DNA of 64,000 nt from JAWXCE01 sp033764775 (GTDB lineage Bacteria; Pseudomonadota; Alphaproteobacteria; Rhizobiales; Rhodomicrobiaceae). Positions 33,572 to 41,242 of the stretch are shown in pieces. Made by a program: the position numbers and the translations under genes. Each line of letters begins with the position of its first letter. Position 1 is the stretch's first letter. Where the stretch lies: contig JANRIQ010000027.1 in NCBI GenBank assembly GCA_033764775.1, positions 186,001 through 250,000 on the forward strand. The letters are read 5' to 3'. Below the pieces are notes generated by a model that made no database searches, was not told the origin of the DNA, and was given only the letters and a program-made list of their open reading frames with translations.

Positions 33572-34599
33572 TGCTTTGGCGGGCTGCGCTCATGGCTGTG
33601 CTGGCCGCGCTGGCGTTCCCGGCGGAGGGGCGCGACGCTCGCGCGGCAGCTAAAAACCGGCAGGCCGCCGCTTTGGAGCGTGAGGCCGAGGCGCGCAACA
33701 TGCTGGGCGCGTACACCATCCCGCAAATCCGGCCGAAAACGACGCGCGACTCGGGCCGCGAAGGCATGATGCTGTTCATCCGCAATGCGAATTTCCGCTT
33801 CGTGCGCGGCGTCGGGTTTTTTGGGGAAGACCTCATCGTCGCGGTGAACGCGAATGACGGCCTCTCGCCCGTGATCTTCGACGATCCGCAGGCCGTGACC
33901 CTGCGCGTGCTCTCCGGCTCGCTCGTCGTCTCCCCGCAGGCGCTCACAGATCTCCTCAACTCGCACGTTTTCAACTTCGCGGGCGCGCCCGTGCGCAACC
34001 TTCGCGCCGCGACTGCTGTGAACGCGCTCACCCTTTCCGGCGAAATGAATCGGCGCGGCAAGTGGGCGCCTTTTTCCATGACCGGGCTGGTGACGATGGA
34101 GGGCGGCTCGCGCATCGCCTTCGCGCCCGCCGAAATCGCTATCGACGGACGCTCCGCCACCGAACTGCTCAAAGCGGCGAACGTCGCGCTGGACGAACTC
34201 ATCCGGCTGGAGGCGCCCGGCGTGAAGCTTGAGGGCGACGTGATCCGCATGGACGCCGCCGCGCTGTTCCCGCCGCCCAAGATGGCGTTCGACCTCGCCG
34301 CCGCCAGCGTGGATGCGCGCGGCCTGCGCCTCACCATGACCGCGCCGCTCGCCCCTGCCTGGCCGAAGCCGCCGCTCGCCCGCGACAGCTACGCGCTCAT
34401 CAAGGGCGGCGACGTGAAGTTTTTGACAGTCATGACGGTAAACACCCTAATGCAGATCGTGGCGGCGGACGGCGGCGCGCTCGACTTCTCGCTCTATGAC
34501 TACCGGCCGCAGCTTGCCGCCGGGACATTTCAGTTCCGGATGGACGGCGGGCTGATCGTGTCGCTGGCGCGCTCCGGCGATCCGGAGGCCCTGAAGTGA
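33571..34599 (+). CDS. Exported protein of unknown function, paralogue A of the alkane operon
   Basis: A 342-residue protein with a signal peptide (MLWRAALMAVLAALAFPAEG) and no further membrane helices. I do not recognise the family. Features shared with the next gene product are a NANFRFVRGVGFF block near residue 70, a central beta-rich region (LTLSGEMNRRGKWAPFSMTG, MEGGSRIAFAPAEIAIDG), and a C-terminal GGDVKFLTVMTVNTLMQ followed by SLYDYRPQLAAGTFQFR. The central strand-helix pattern faintly recalls lipid-binding tubular folds such as DUF2993/LmeA; this is inference. Its start overlaps the fadL stop and its stop overlaps the next start (GTGA), so it is fully embedded in the alkane operon. 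A role in carrying hydrophobic substrate is possible. Confidence 0.75.
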   Translation: MLWRAALMAVLAALAFPAEGRDARAAAKNRQAAALEREAEARNMLGAYTIPQIRPKTTRDSGREGMMLFIRNANFRFVRGVGFFGEDLIVAVNANDGLSPVIFDDPQAVTLRVLSGSLVVSPQALTDLLNSHVFNFAGAPVRNLRAATAVNALTLSGEMNRRGKWAPFSMTGLVTMEGGSRIAFAPAEIAIDGRSATELLKAANVALDELIRLEAPGVKLEGDVIRMDAAALFPPPKMAFDLAAASVDARGLRLTMTAPLAPAWPKPPLARDSYALIKGGDVKFLTVMTVNTLMQIVAADGGALDFSLYDYRPQLAAGTFQFRMDGGLIVSLARSGDPEALK

Positions 34600-35594
34600 G
34601 GGCGGCGGCGCTCATCGCGCTTCTCGCGGCCGCGCCCGCGCTGGCCGAGACGCCAGAGATTGCCCGGCAGCAGCGCGAGTTGGACGCTCGACGCGAGGTG
34701 TGGGAGGCGCGGGACATCCCCGGCGGCCTTGTGGGCGCGGAGGCGGCCGGCACCGTCACCTCACGCTCCTCCGGCGTGAACCGCGTGGCGCTGTACCTGC
34801 AAAATGTGAATTTCACCTTCACCAGCGGGATCGGCTTTTATGTGCGCAATCTCGCCGTCACGCTGGAGCTGAAGACGCCTGACGGCATTGTGGATTTTGA
34901 CCGGCCCGGCAGTTTCGCCATCCGCATTCATCGCGGCGAAGCGCTGCTGCGCCCGCATCACCTCAACGCGCTGTTCAACCGCCATGTGCTCGTCTATCGC
35001 CCGCGCGCGCTGTCGAACATGCGCATCCGCACGGCGCCGGGCCGCATGTACGCCGAGGCCGACCTGCATTTGCGCGGCTTCGACATCCCCACCAGCCTCG
35101 GCGGGCGGCTGGCGCTCACGCGCGACAACCGGCTGCTGTACCAGATCGACGAGGTGGAGGCATTCGGCATTCCCGTGGAGTGGCTGCTGAAGCGCCTGGG
35201 CCTCGGCCTCACCGACCTTGCGAGCCTGGAGCGCCCCGGCGTTTCGCTGCAAAGCTTTGCGCTCCGCATCGACCACCGCCGCGCCTTCCCCATGCCGGAG
35301 CTGCGTGGCGACATCGCCCGCGCCCGCCTCGGCCCGGACGGCTTGCGCCTTACCTTCGCGGATAGCGCGGGCGTGACGTTCGACCTGCCGGAAGGGCGCG
35401 GCGAGAGCTTCATCTGGGCGCAGTCCGGCGACCTGAAGTTTTTCGGCGTCGTGGCGCTCAACGCGCGCATCCTGGTGAAGCCGGGTGCGCCACGGCGGCT
35501 CAACTTCAATCTCTACGACTACCGCCGCCAGTTGAGCGCCGCGACGGGCCGGCTTGACGAGAACGGCGTCATGACCATCACCACGGCGGATTAG
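34596..35594 (+). CDS. Exported protein of unknown function, paralogue B of the alkane operon
   Basis: A 332-residue protein with a cleavable signal peptide (LIALLAAAPALA). It aligns along its length with the preceding gene product: NVNFTFTSGIGFY corresponds to NANFRFVRGVGFF, LNALFNRHVLVY to LTDLLNSHVFNF, SGDLKFFGVVALNA to GGDVKFLTVMTVNT, and NLYDYRRQLSAATG to SLYDYRPQLAAGT. The two are therefore tandem duplicates that have diverged. The start is GTG at 34596, overlapping the previous stop. The GMC dehydrogenase starts 3 bp after its stop. A periplasmic location is expected. The function is unknown, but strict coupling to FadL on one side and an alcohol dehydrogenase on the other implies a role in hydrocarbon uptake or handling. 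Confidence 0.75.
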   Translation: MRAAALIALLAAAPALAETPEIARQQRELDARREVWEARDIPGGLVGAEAAGTVTSRSSGVNRVALYLQNVNFTFTSGIGFYVRNLAVTLELKTPDGIVDFDRPGSFAIRIHRGEALLRPHHLNALFNRHVLVYRPRALSNMRIRTAPGRMYAEADLHLRGFDIPTSLGGRLALTRDNRLLYQIDEVEAFGIPVEWLLKRLGLGLTDLASLERPGVSLQSFALRIDHRRAFPMPELRGDIARARLGPDGLRLTFADSAGVTFDLPEGRGESFIWAQSGDLKFFGVVALNARILVKPGAPRRLNFNLYDYRRQLSAATGRLDENGVMTITTAD

Positions 35595-35597
35595 CGG

Positions 35598-37211
35598 ATG
35601 ACCTACGATTACGTCATCGTCGGCGGCGGCTCAGCGGGCTGCGTGCTCGCCAACCGGCTTTCGGCGGCGGGCGCGACCGTCGCGCTGCTCGAAGCGGGCC
35701 CGCGCGACGCCAACCCGCTCATCCACATGCCCGCCGGGTATGTTGCGTTGATGCGCCTCGGCACGCTCGATTGGGGCTATCACACCGAGCCGCAGGCGAA
35801 CTTGAACGGGCGCCGGCTGTTCTGGCCGCGCGGGCGGGTGCTCGGCGGGTCGAGTTCGGTGAATGCGACGGTCTACATCCGCGGCGTGCCTAGCGATTAC
35901 GACGGGTGGGCGCAGGACGGCGCGCTCGGCTGGGGCTGGGCGGAAGTTCTGCCCTACTTCAAGCGCGCTGAGGCGTATCAAGGCGAGTGCGGCGATCACC
36001 ACGGGCGCGATGGCCCGCTGCTCGTCGCCCGGCCCGGCGCGGAGCACCCGCTCGCTAAAGCCTGGATAGCAGGCGGCGTCGAGGCGGGGTATCCGTATTG
36101 CGATGATTTCAACGGCGCCAGCCAGGAGGGCTTCGGCCCCATCGACTGCACGGTGGCGAACGGGCGGCGGGCGAGCGCGGCGGCGTGCTATCTGCGCCCG
36201 GCGCTGGCGCGGCCCAACCTGACCGTCATCACCGGCGCGCGGGCGACGCGGGTGATGATCGAGAAGGGGCGCGCGGTGGGCGTCGAGTTCGCGCGCGGGC
36301 GAAGGCGGTTAGAGGCGCGGGCGGCGCGCGAGGTCATCCTGTGCGGCGGCGCCGTGAACTCGCCGCAGTTGCTCATGCTCTCTGGCGTGGGGCCGGCGGA
36401 CGACCTGGCGCGCGCGGGCGTGACGCCGCTGCACGATCTGCCCGGCGTCGGCGAAAATCTGCAGGATCACTTGCATGGGATCGTGAAGCAGGCGTGCCCG
36501 CTCCCCGTCTCGTTGCTCAAGGATTTGCAGCCGCTGGGATTTTCTCGCGCGCTGGCCGCTTATGCGAGCCATAAGACCGGGCCGCTCGCCAAAGTGGGGC
36601 TGGAGGCGCTCGCTTTTGTGAAAACGCGGCCCGAAGCCATCGCGCCGGAGTTGCAATATCACTTCGTCATGCTGCTGTATGAGGATCACGGCCGACGCAT
36701 CGATTGGCGCCGCCACGGCTACATGGCCTATTTCAACATGTCGAGGCCGCAAGCTCGGGGCCGCATCGCGCTCGCCTCCGCCGACCCGTTCGCCGCGCCG
36801 CTCATCGACCCGAACTACCTCAGCGCAGGCGAGGATGTGCGCCTGCTGCGCGAAGGCGTGCGAATTAGCCGGGAGGTATTCCGCCAACCTGCGTTCGATG
36901 CGTTTCGTGGCGAAGAGCTCTTGCCCGGCCCGGCTGTAGAGGCCGACGCCGAGATCGACGCGCACAACCGCGCAACAGCGCAGTCGATCTATCACCCGGT
37001 TGGAACCTGCCGCATGGGCCAGGACGAGATGGCGGTGGTCGACAAGGCTTGCCGCGTGCGCGGGCTTGAGGGGCTGCGGGTCGTCGACGCCTCGGTGATG
37101 CCCCGCCTCATCAGCGGCAACACCAACGCGCCGACCATCATGATCGCGGAGAAGGCGGCCGACATGATCCTCGGCCGCCCAGGGGGTCACGCCGCGACTT
37201 CTTCCGGATAA
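35598..37211 (+). CDS. GMC-family FAD-dependent alcohol dehydrogenase, AlkJ-like
   Basis: A 537-residue glucose-methanol-choline oxidoreductase. The FAD dinucleotide motif VIVGGGSAGCVLANRLS opens the protein. GMC signature 1 is GRVLGGSSSVNATVYIRG and signature 2 is GAVNSPQLLMLSGVGP. The catalytic His region is QSIYHPVGTCRMG, with the second basic residue site in SGNTNAPTIMIAEKAAD. Members near alkB oxidise the primary alcohols produced by alkane hydroxylase and pass electrons to the respiratory chain. It is the last gene of the plus-strand alkane operon. Its 3' end overlaps alkB tail-to-tail by 25 bp. Choline dehydrogenase is the main alternative but does not fit the context. Confidence 0.9.
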   Translation: MTYDYVIVGGGSAGCVLANRLSAAGATVALLEAGPRDANPLIHMPAGYVALMRLGTLDWGYHTEPQANLNGRRLFWPRGRVLGGSSSVNATVYIRGVPSDYDGWAQDGALGWGWAEVLPYFKRAEAYQGECGDHHGRDGPLLVARPGAEHPLAKAWIAGGVEAGYPYCDDFNGASQEGFGPIDCTVANGRRASAAACYLRPALARPNLTVITGARATRVMIEKGRAVGVEFARGRRRLEARAAREVILCGGAVNSPQLLMLSGVGPADDLARAGVTPLHDLPGVGENLQDHLHGIVKQACPLPVSLLKDLQPLGFSRALAAYASHKTGPLAKVGLEALAFVKTRPEAIAPELQYHFVMLLYEDHGRRIDWRRHGYMAYFNMSRPQARGRIALASADPFAAPLIDPNYLSAGEDVRLLREGVRISREVFRQPAFDAFRGEELLPGPAVEADAEIDAHNRATAQSIYHPVGTCRMGQDEMAVVDKACRVRGLEGLRVVDASVMPRLISGNTNAPTIMIAEKAADMILGRPGGHAATSSG

Positions 37212-38257
37212 TGCCGCCGGCGCCACGCCTCCACGCGCGGGTTCATGACGCGGAACCAGACCGGCGGCACGAGCGACATGATGAGCATCGTCGGATAGCC
37301 GTAAGGCAGTTGCGGCGCCTCGTCCTCATCGTAGTGCTGCAGCACGGGGTAGCGCCGCTGCGGGTGCTTGTGATGATCCGAGTGCCGCTGCAGGTTGATG
37401 AGCAGGTAGTTCGTGAACTGGTGTGAGGCGTTCCACGAGTGTCGCGGCTGCACACGCTCATAACGGCCGTCGGCGAGCTGGCGGCGGCGCAGGCCGTAAT
37501 GCTCCACGTAGTTGATGATCTCCAGCAGGGTGAAGGCGACGAACGCCTGGAGCGCGAAGAGGCCGACGCCGAACCATCCGGCCAGCGCGTAGGCGGTCGC
37601 GAAGTAAGCCACGTAAGCAAGCAAATAGCGCCAGAACGGGTTGGACAGCCCCCAGAACGACTGGTTGCGCCGCGCCATGCGATCGCGCTGAATGCGCCAG
37701 GCGGAGGCGAGGCTGCCGAACACGGCGCGGGGATAGAATTTGTAAATGCTCTCGCCGTAGCGCGCGCTCACCGGGTCTTTCGGCGTGCCGACATGGATGT
37801 GATGGCCGTGGACATGCTCGATGCAGAAATGGCCGTAGAGCGTCGAGGTCATCAGGATTTCGCTCAAAGAGCGCTCGAATTTGTTGGTCTGATGCATCAA
37901 CTCGTGCGCGTAGGTGATGCCGATGCCGCCGGTGAGCAGCCCGATGGCGATCATGGTGACGACGTAATTTTTCTCCGGGTCCGGGTTCGCGCCCGCGAAA
38001 GCGATGACGGTGAAAATCAGCCCGATCTGGATCGGAACCCACATCCAGGTGATGGCGCGATGGAAGATGAGCGCGCGCTCTTCGGTTTTCGGGTCGAGGT
38101 TCGATTTGGTCACGCCCATCAGGTAATCGACGACGGGAATGATGAGAAAAGCGTAAACGATGCCGCCGTAACTCCACAGCCCGCCATAGGCGACGCCGAG
38201 CGCCGCGATCGGCAGGAAGCTGAGCGACACGAGGAAAGGCAGTGCGTGCACGAACAT
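37187..38257 (-). CDS. alkB: Alkane 1-monooxygenase
   Basis: A 356-residue integral-membrane di-iron hydroxylase that converts n-alkanes to 1-alkanols using rubredoxin electrons. All AlkB histidine motifs are present: HELMH (118-122), EHVHGHHIHV (147-156), NYVEHYGL (249-256) and LQRHSDHH (289-296). About six transmembrane helices are visible. There is no fused rubredoxin, and no rubredoxin or rubredoxin reductase gene lies in the window. At the position equivalent to Trp55 of the P. putida GPo1 enzyme there is Ala36, judged from the conserved P-x-x-D motif. The ATG at 38257 has a GGAGGA ribosome-binding site. It is transcribed towards the fadL operon, so it has its own promoter. Confidence 0.96.
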   Translation of the reverse strand: MFVHALPFLVSLSFLPIAALGVAYGGLWSYGGIVYAFLIIPVVDYLMGVTKSNLDPKTEERALIFHRAITWMWVPIQIGLIFTVIAFAGANPDPEKNYVVTMIAIGLLTGGIGITYAHELMHQTNKFERSLSEILMTSTLYGHFCIEHVHGHHIHVGTPKDPVSARYGESIYKFYPRAVFGSLASAWRIQRDRMARRNQSFWGLSNPFWRYLLAYVAYFATAYALAGWFGVGLFALQAFVAFTLLEIINYVEHYGLRRRQLADGRYERVQPRHSWNASHQFTNYLLINLQRHSDHHKHPQRRYPVLQHYDEDEAPQLPYGYPTMLIMSLVPPVWFRVMNPRVEAWRRRHYPEEVAA

Positions 38258-38411
38258 GGGCGTCCTCCATAGTCTCTTATGGTAGACAAGTGTAGATCAA
38301 AACGGGCGCAAGGTATACGGTTGTCTTCAATGCGCCGCGCCCGAGCCGCCTGTCATCCATGCCTCCGCCCCCCGCGTTATGCTGCGTATGCTGTCATAAT
38401 CCGGCCCTCAC
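38258..38411 (-). promoter_or_regulatory. alkB upstream region with inverted repeats
   Basis: This 154-bp divergent gap must hold the alkB promoter. It contains CCATA-N6-TATGG (38267-38282) directly before the ribosome-binding site. It also has AGACAA (38284-38289) with a distant inverted copy TTGTCT (38321-38326). No convincing -35/-10 pair for alkB stands out. These short repeats are only candidates for regulator binding. Confidence 0.3.
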
Positions 38412-38864
38412 ATGAACCTCTCCCGAACCCGCTCGCTCCGCCCCGCCCTCACCTATCTCGGCGCCGCCCCGTTCCTGATCTGCGCCCTGTGCCTTGCCCT
38501 TGGCCTGGAGCGCGCGCCGCTGATCGGGGAGCCGGCTCAAGCGGCGGCGAGCTACGGCTTGACGATCGCGTCTTTCCTGGCGGGCGCGCATTGGGGCCAG
38601 CATATGTGGGTCGGCGCGCGGTCGGGGATCGATTTGCGCTTGAGCAGCGTCGGCGCGGCCTTGGCGGCGTGGGGCGGCTATCTCTGGCTGTCGCCGGCGT
38701 GGTTCTTTGTCGCGCTCATCGCGGTTTTTGGCGCGCTGCTGTTCGTCGATGCGCTGTTGCGACGGGCTGACCTCATCGACGAGGGCTACTTTCGGCTGCG
38801 CGGGCGCGTCACCGCGATTGTGGCGGCGGCTTTGGCGGTTAGCGCGGCCGCGTCTTCAGGTTGA
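38412..38864 (+). CDS. DUF3429 membrane protein
   Basis: A 150-residue inner-membrane protein of the DUF3429 family. Four to five hydrophobic segments are visible, and the family signature ASYGLTIASFLAGAHWGQHMWVG lies near residue 47. No catalytic motif is known for the family. It is divergent from alkB and followed by a tRNA gene on the opposite strand. There is no operon partner and no strong hint of function. Confidence 0.85.
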   Translation: MNLSRTRSLRPALTYLGAAPFLICALCLALGLERAPLIGEPAQAAASYGLTIASFLAGAHWGQHMWVGARSGIDLRLSSVGAALAAWGGYLWLSPAWFFVALIAVFGALLFVDALLRRADLIDEGYFRLRGRVTAIVAAALAVSAAASSG

Positions 38865-38880
38865 GCGCACGAGGCCTGCA

Positions 38881-38956
<76 letters not shown>

Positions 38957-39107
38957 GAACCAGGCGCATGAATGCGCGGCGGTGCCGCGACGCGCCAAGG
39001 CAGACCGGACGTATAAGGAATAATCGCGGCGCTGTCGAGCGCCCATTTCCTGAAGCGCGCGACGCTTTCACCTTGACAGCGCCAGGCGCGCAAGGTTCCT
39101 CCAGCGC

Positions 39108-40037
39108 ATGGAAAACGCCACGCCAGACAAGCCTGCTCCCCCGTTCAACCGCGAAGCCGCCGCGACGCCGGGCGTGCTCGAACGCGTCGCCCCTAGCCTG
39201 CGCCGTATTCTGGCCGACAACCCCTCGCCGTTCACCTTTCAGGGCACCAACACCTATGTGGTCGGCGAGGGCGACGTGGCCGTGGTCGATCCGGGGCCGA
39301 ACGACGCCGCCCATCGCGAGGCGCTGCTGGCCGCGCTGCGGGCGACGGGCGAACGCGTGGCCTCCATCATCCTCACCCACGCGCATCCAGATCACAGCGC
39401 CGGCATCCCCGCGCTGAAGGCGGCCACGGGCGCCGTCACCTACGCTTACGGGCGTCCGCACGATGCGGCGGCGGTGCGGACGCCGTCCGGCAAGGATGTG
39501 ATCGACCTGGCGTTCCGCGCCGATGAGAAGCTGCGCGACGGCGACCGGCTGGAGGCGGGCGGCGTCGCCATCGAGGCGCTGCACACCCCGGGCCACGCGC
39601 CCGACCACCTGTGTCTGGCGCTGCCCGCCTCGAAAACGCTGCTCTCCGGCGATCATGTGATGGGTTGGAACACGAGCGTCGTCGCCCCGCCCGAGGGCCG
39701 GATGGGCGATTATATGCGCTCGCTGGAGCGGCTTTTGCCCCGGGATGACGTGGCGTATTTCCCCGGCCATGGCGGGAGGATCGACGAACCCCAGCGTCTG
39801 GTGAAGGCGTTCATCGTGCACCGGCGCTGGCGCGAGGCGGAGATCGTCGACTGCCTGCGGGCGGGCCTTAATACGGTCCGCCAAATTGTTCCCAGAATTT
39901 ACGCGCAGCTCGACGACGCTCTGCACGGCGCAGCCGCTTTAGGCGTCTACGCTCATATAGAGCTTCTTCTGGAGACAGGGCGCGTGAAAAGTCCGGATCC
40001 CCTCGGAATGGAGGCGCGCTTCTATCCGGCCGAATAG
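39108..40037 (+). CDS. MBL-fold metallohydrolase (LACTB2-like)
   Basis: A 309-residue metallo-beta-lactamase-fold hydrolase. The metal-binding HxHxDH motif is THAHPDHSAG near residue 89. Further ligands lie in HTPGHAPDHLCL and LLSGDHVMGWNTSVVAPPEG, and a C-terminal GHGGRIDEPQRLVKAFIVHRRWREAEI extends it as in LACTB2-like nucleases/hydrolases. An N-terminal FQGTNTYVVGEGDVAVVDPGPND stretch is typical. The substrate is unknown. Its last 170 bp overlap the 3' end of the convergent DUF1499 gene, an unusually long coding overlap. Confidence 0.9.
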   Translation: MENATPDKPAPPFNREAAATPGVLERVAPSLRRILADNPSPFTFQGTNTYVVGEGDVAVVDPGPNDAAHREALLAALRATGERVASIILTHAHPDHSAGIPALKAATGAVTYAYGRPHDAAAVRTPSGKDVIDLAFRADEKLRDGDRLEAGGVAIEALHTPGHAPDHLCLALPASKTLLSGDHVMGWNTSVVAPPEGRMGDYMRSLERLLPRDDVAYFPGHGGRIDEPQRLVKAFIVHRRWREAEIVDCLRAGLNTVRQIVPRIYAQLDDALHGAAALGVYAHIELLLETGRVKSPDPLGMEARFYPAE

Positions 40038-40962
40038 GCGGGGGAGCGCCTGGGCGCGCGAGATCGACAGGCGGCGGCGGCTCGCGCAACGCGGCCTCGC
40101 GATCGCGCGAGCGGTCGGGTCGGCGGGCGGCTTCTTCTTTTTTACGCGCTTTTTTCGCAGCCTCCTCGCGCAGCGCGACGGCGCGCGACATCGCCTCGGC
40201 GGTCTCGATGGCGGCGAGGCGAGTTTTCACCTCGCCCAGAAACGCGCGCACGCGCTCGGCGTTGCGCCCCAGATCGTGCTGGCCGAACCGGGCAGAGGAC
40301 CGGGCGTCGATGCGCGCCCGGCTGTCGTCGCCGCTCACCCGCACCGCCACGTCGTCGGTGAAGCCGAAGATGAACGAGCGCGCGCTCGCCTCAATCGCGC
40401 CGGCTTTGCCGGGCGCGGGCGGCTCCTCGGCGACGATGCGCCAATTGAGGGACGTCACCGCCTCCCGCACGGCGGAGAAGGCCTCGCTCGCGGAGCGGGT
40501 GGTGGTGATGGGCTGGAGATCGGGGTAGGCGGCGGCCTGGCTCTCGGCCGCGGCGCGCGGATAATCCGCCGGGTTGGCTTCGCCCACGCGCGCGGCGGCG
40601 ATTTTTTCAAAGCGTGGCGGAGATTTGGTGTCGGTCGTCACATCGGTGATGCGGGGCAGCGCCATCAGGTTCGGCAGCGACCACAGCGGGAACGCCAGCA
40701 GCAGCGCGCTCATGAACGCGCCGGAGAAGGCGAGGCCCGCGCCTTTGTGCCCATCCTTCCAGATGCCGACCAGCGCCGCCGCCGCCAGCACGAGCGCGAC
40801 AACGCCGCCGGTCACGGCGACCCCGAACAGCTGCATGGCCGCTGGCGTGTTGATTTGCCCGAAGCGGTGCGCGCAGAAGGTGATGACGAACAGCAGCAGG
40901 AACATCAGCGCGATGCGCTGGCTCCAGACCGCTTTGCGGGACTCGTGCTGCAGATAACGCAT
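39868..40962 (-). CDS. DUF1499 membrane protein with basic C-terminal tail
   Basis: A 364-residue protein. Three hydrophobic segments occupy about residues 15-100 (IALMFLLLFVITFCA, AVTGGVVALVLAAAALVGIW, LAFSGAFMSALLLAFPL). A DUF1499 domain follows, with ATTTRSASEAF, SRSFIFGFTDDVAVRV-like ASARSFIFGFTDDVAVRV, and RIDARSSARFGQHDLGRNAERVRAFL. The last hundred residues are low-complexity, Arg/Pro-rich, ending RRLKRLRRAERRRAARKFWEQFGGPY. That tail lies almost entirely within the overlap with the MBL-fold gene, so it may have arisen by loss of an earlier stop codon. The function of DUF1499 is unknown. Confidence 0.85.
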   Translation of the reverse strand: MRYLQHESRKAVWSQRIALMFLLLFVITFCAHRFGQINTPAAMQLFGVAVTGGVVALVLAAAALVGIWKDGHKGAGLAFSGAFMSALLLAFPLWSLPNLMALPRITDVTTDTKSPPRFEKIAAARVGEANPADYPRAAAESQAAAYPDLQPITTTRSASEAFSAVREAVTSLNWRIVAEEPPAPGKAGAIEASARSFIFGFTDDVAVRVSGDDSRARIDARSSARFGQHDLGRNAERVRAFLGEVKTRLAAIETAEAMSRAVALREEAAKKARKKEEAARRPDRSRDREAALREPPPPVDLARPGAPPPIRPDRSAPPFRGDPDFSRALSPEEALYERRRLKRLRRAERRRAARKFWEQFGGPY

Positions 40963-41131
40963 TCAGCCTCGTGATTTAGTCCGATCAATCGCCACTCTAC
41001 CCCGTTTCGCGCGGGACACAACCACGCGGCGATAGCGCAAGTATGGCGCCGGCGCTTAGCCCTCGCGTTTTTGACCGTCATCCACCGGAAACGATGGCGG
41101 GAGCGCATGTCGCGATTGCGGTGATGACAGT

Positions 41132-41170
41132 TTTGTGACAAAGCTCCACACTCTTCGGTTGAATTCAACC
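41132..41170. promoter_or_regulatory. Palindromes upstream of the epimerase-like gene
   Basis: The 280-bp divergent gap 40963-41242 contains a perfect 14-bp palindrome GGTTGAATTCAACC (41157-41170) and TTTGT-G-ACAAA (41132-41142), in a local AT-rich stretch. The 14-bp palindrome is unlikely by chance in this GC-rich genome. Its use as an operator or hairpin is unknown. TTCAAC followed 17 bp later by TAAATT could be a promoter overlapping the palindrome. Confidence 0.4.
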
Positions 41171-41242
41171 TTTGTTCTGTATTGCTTAAATTTTTATCTT
41201 CGGTTCGCGCTTCGTTCGCGAGACCGCACCAGAGGACGATTT

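Noticed and set aside
36000..38260. GMC enzyme as choline dehydrogenase (BetA)
   Set aside because: There are no betaine genes nearby, and the operon partners FadL and AlkB favour alkanol oxidation.
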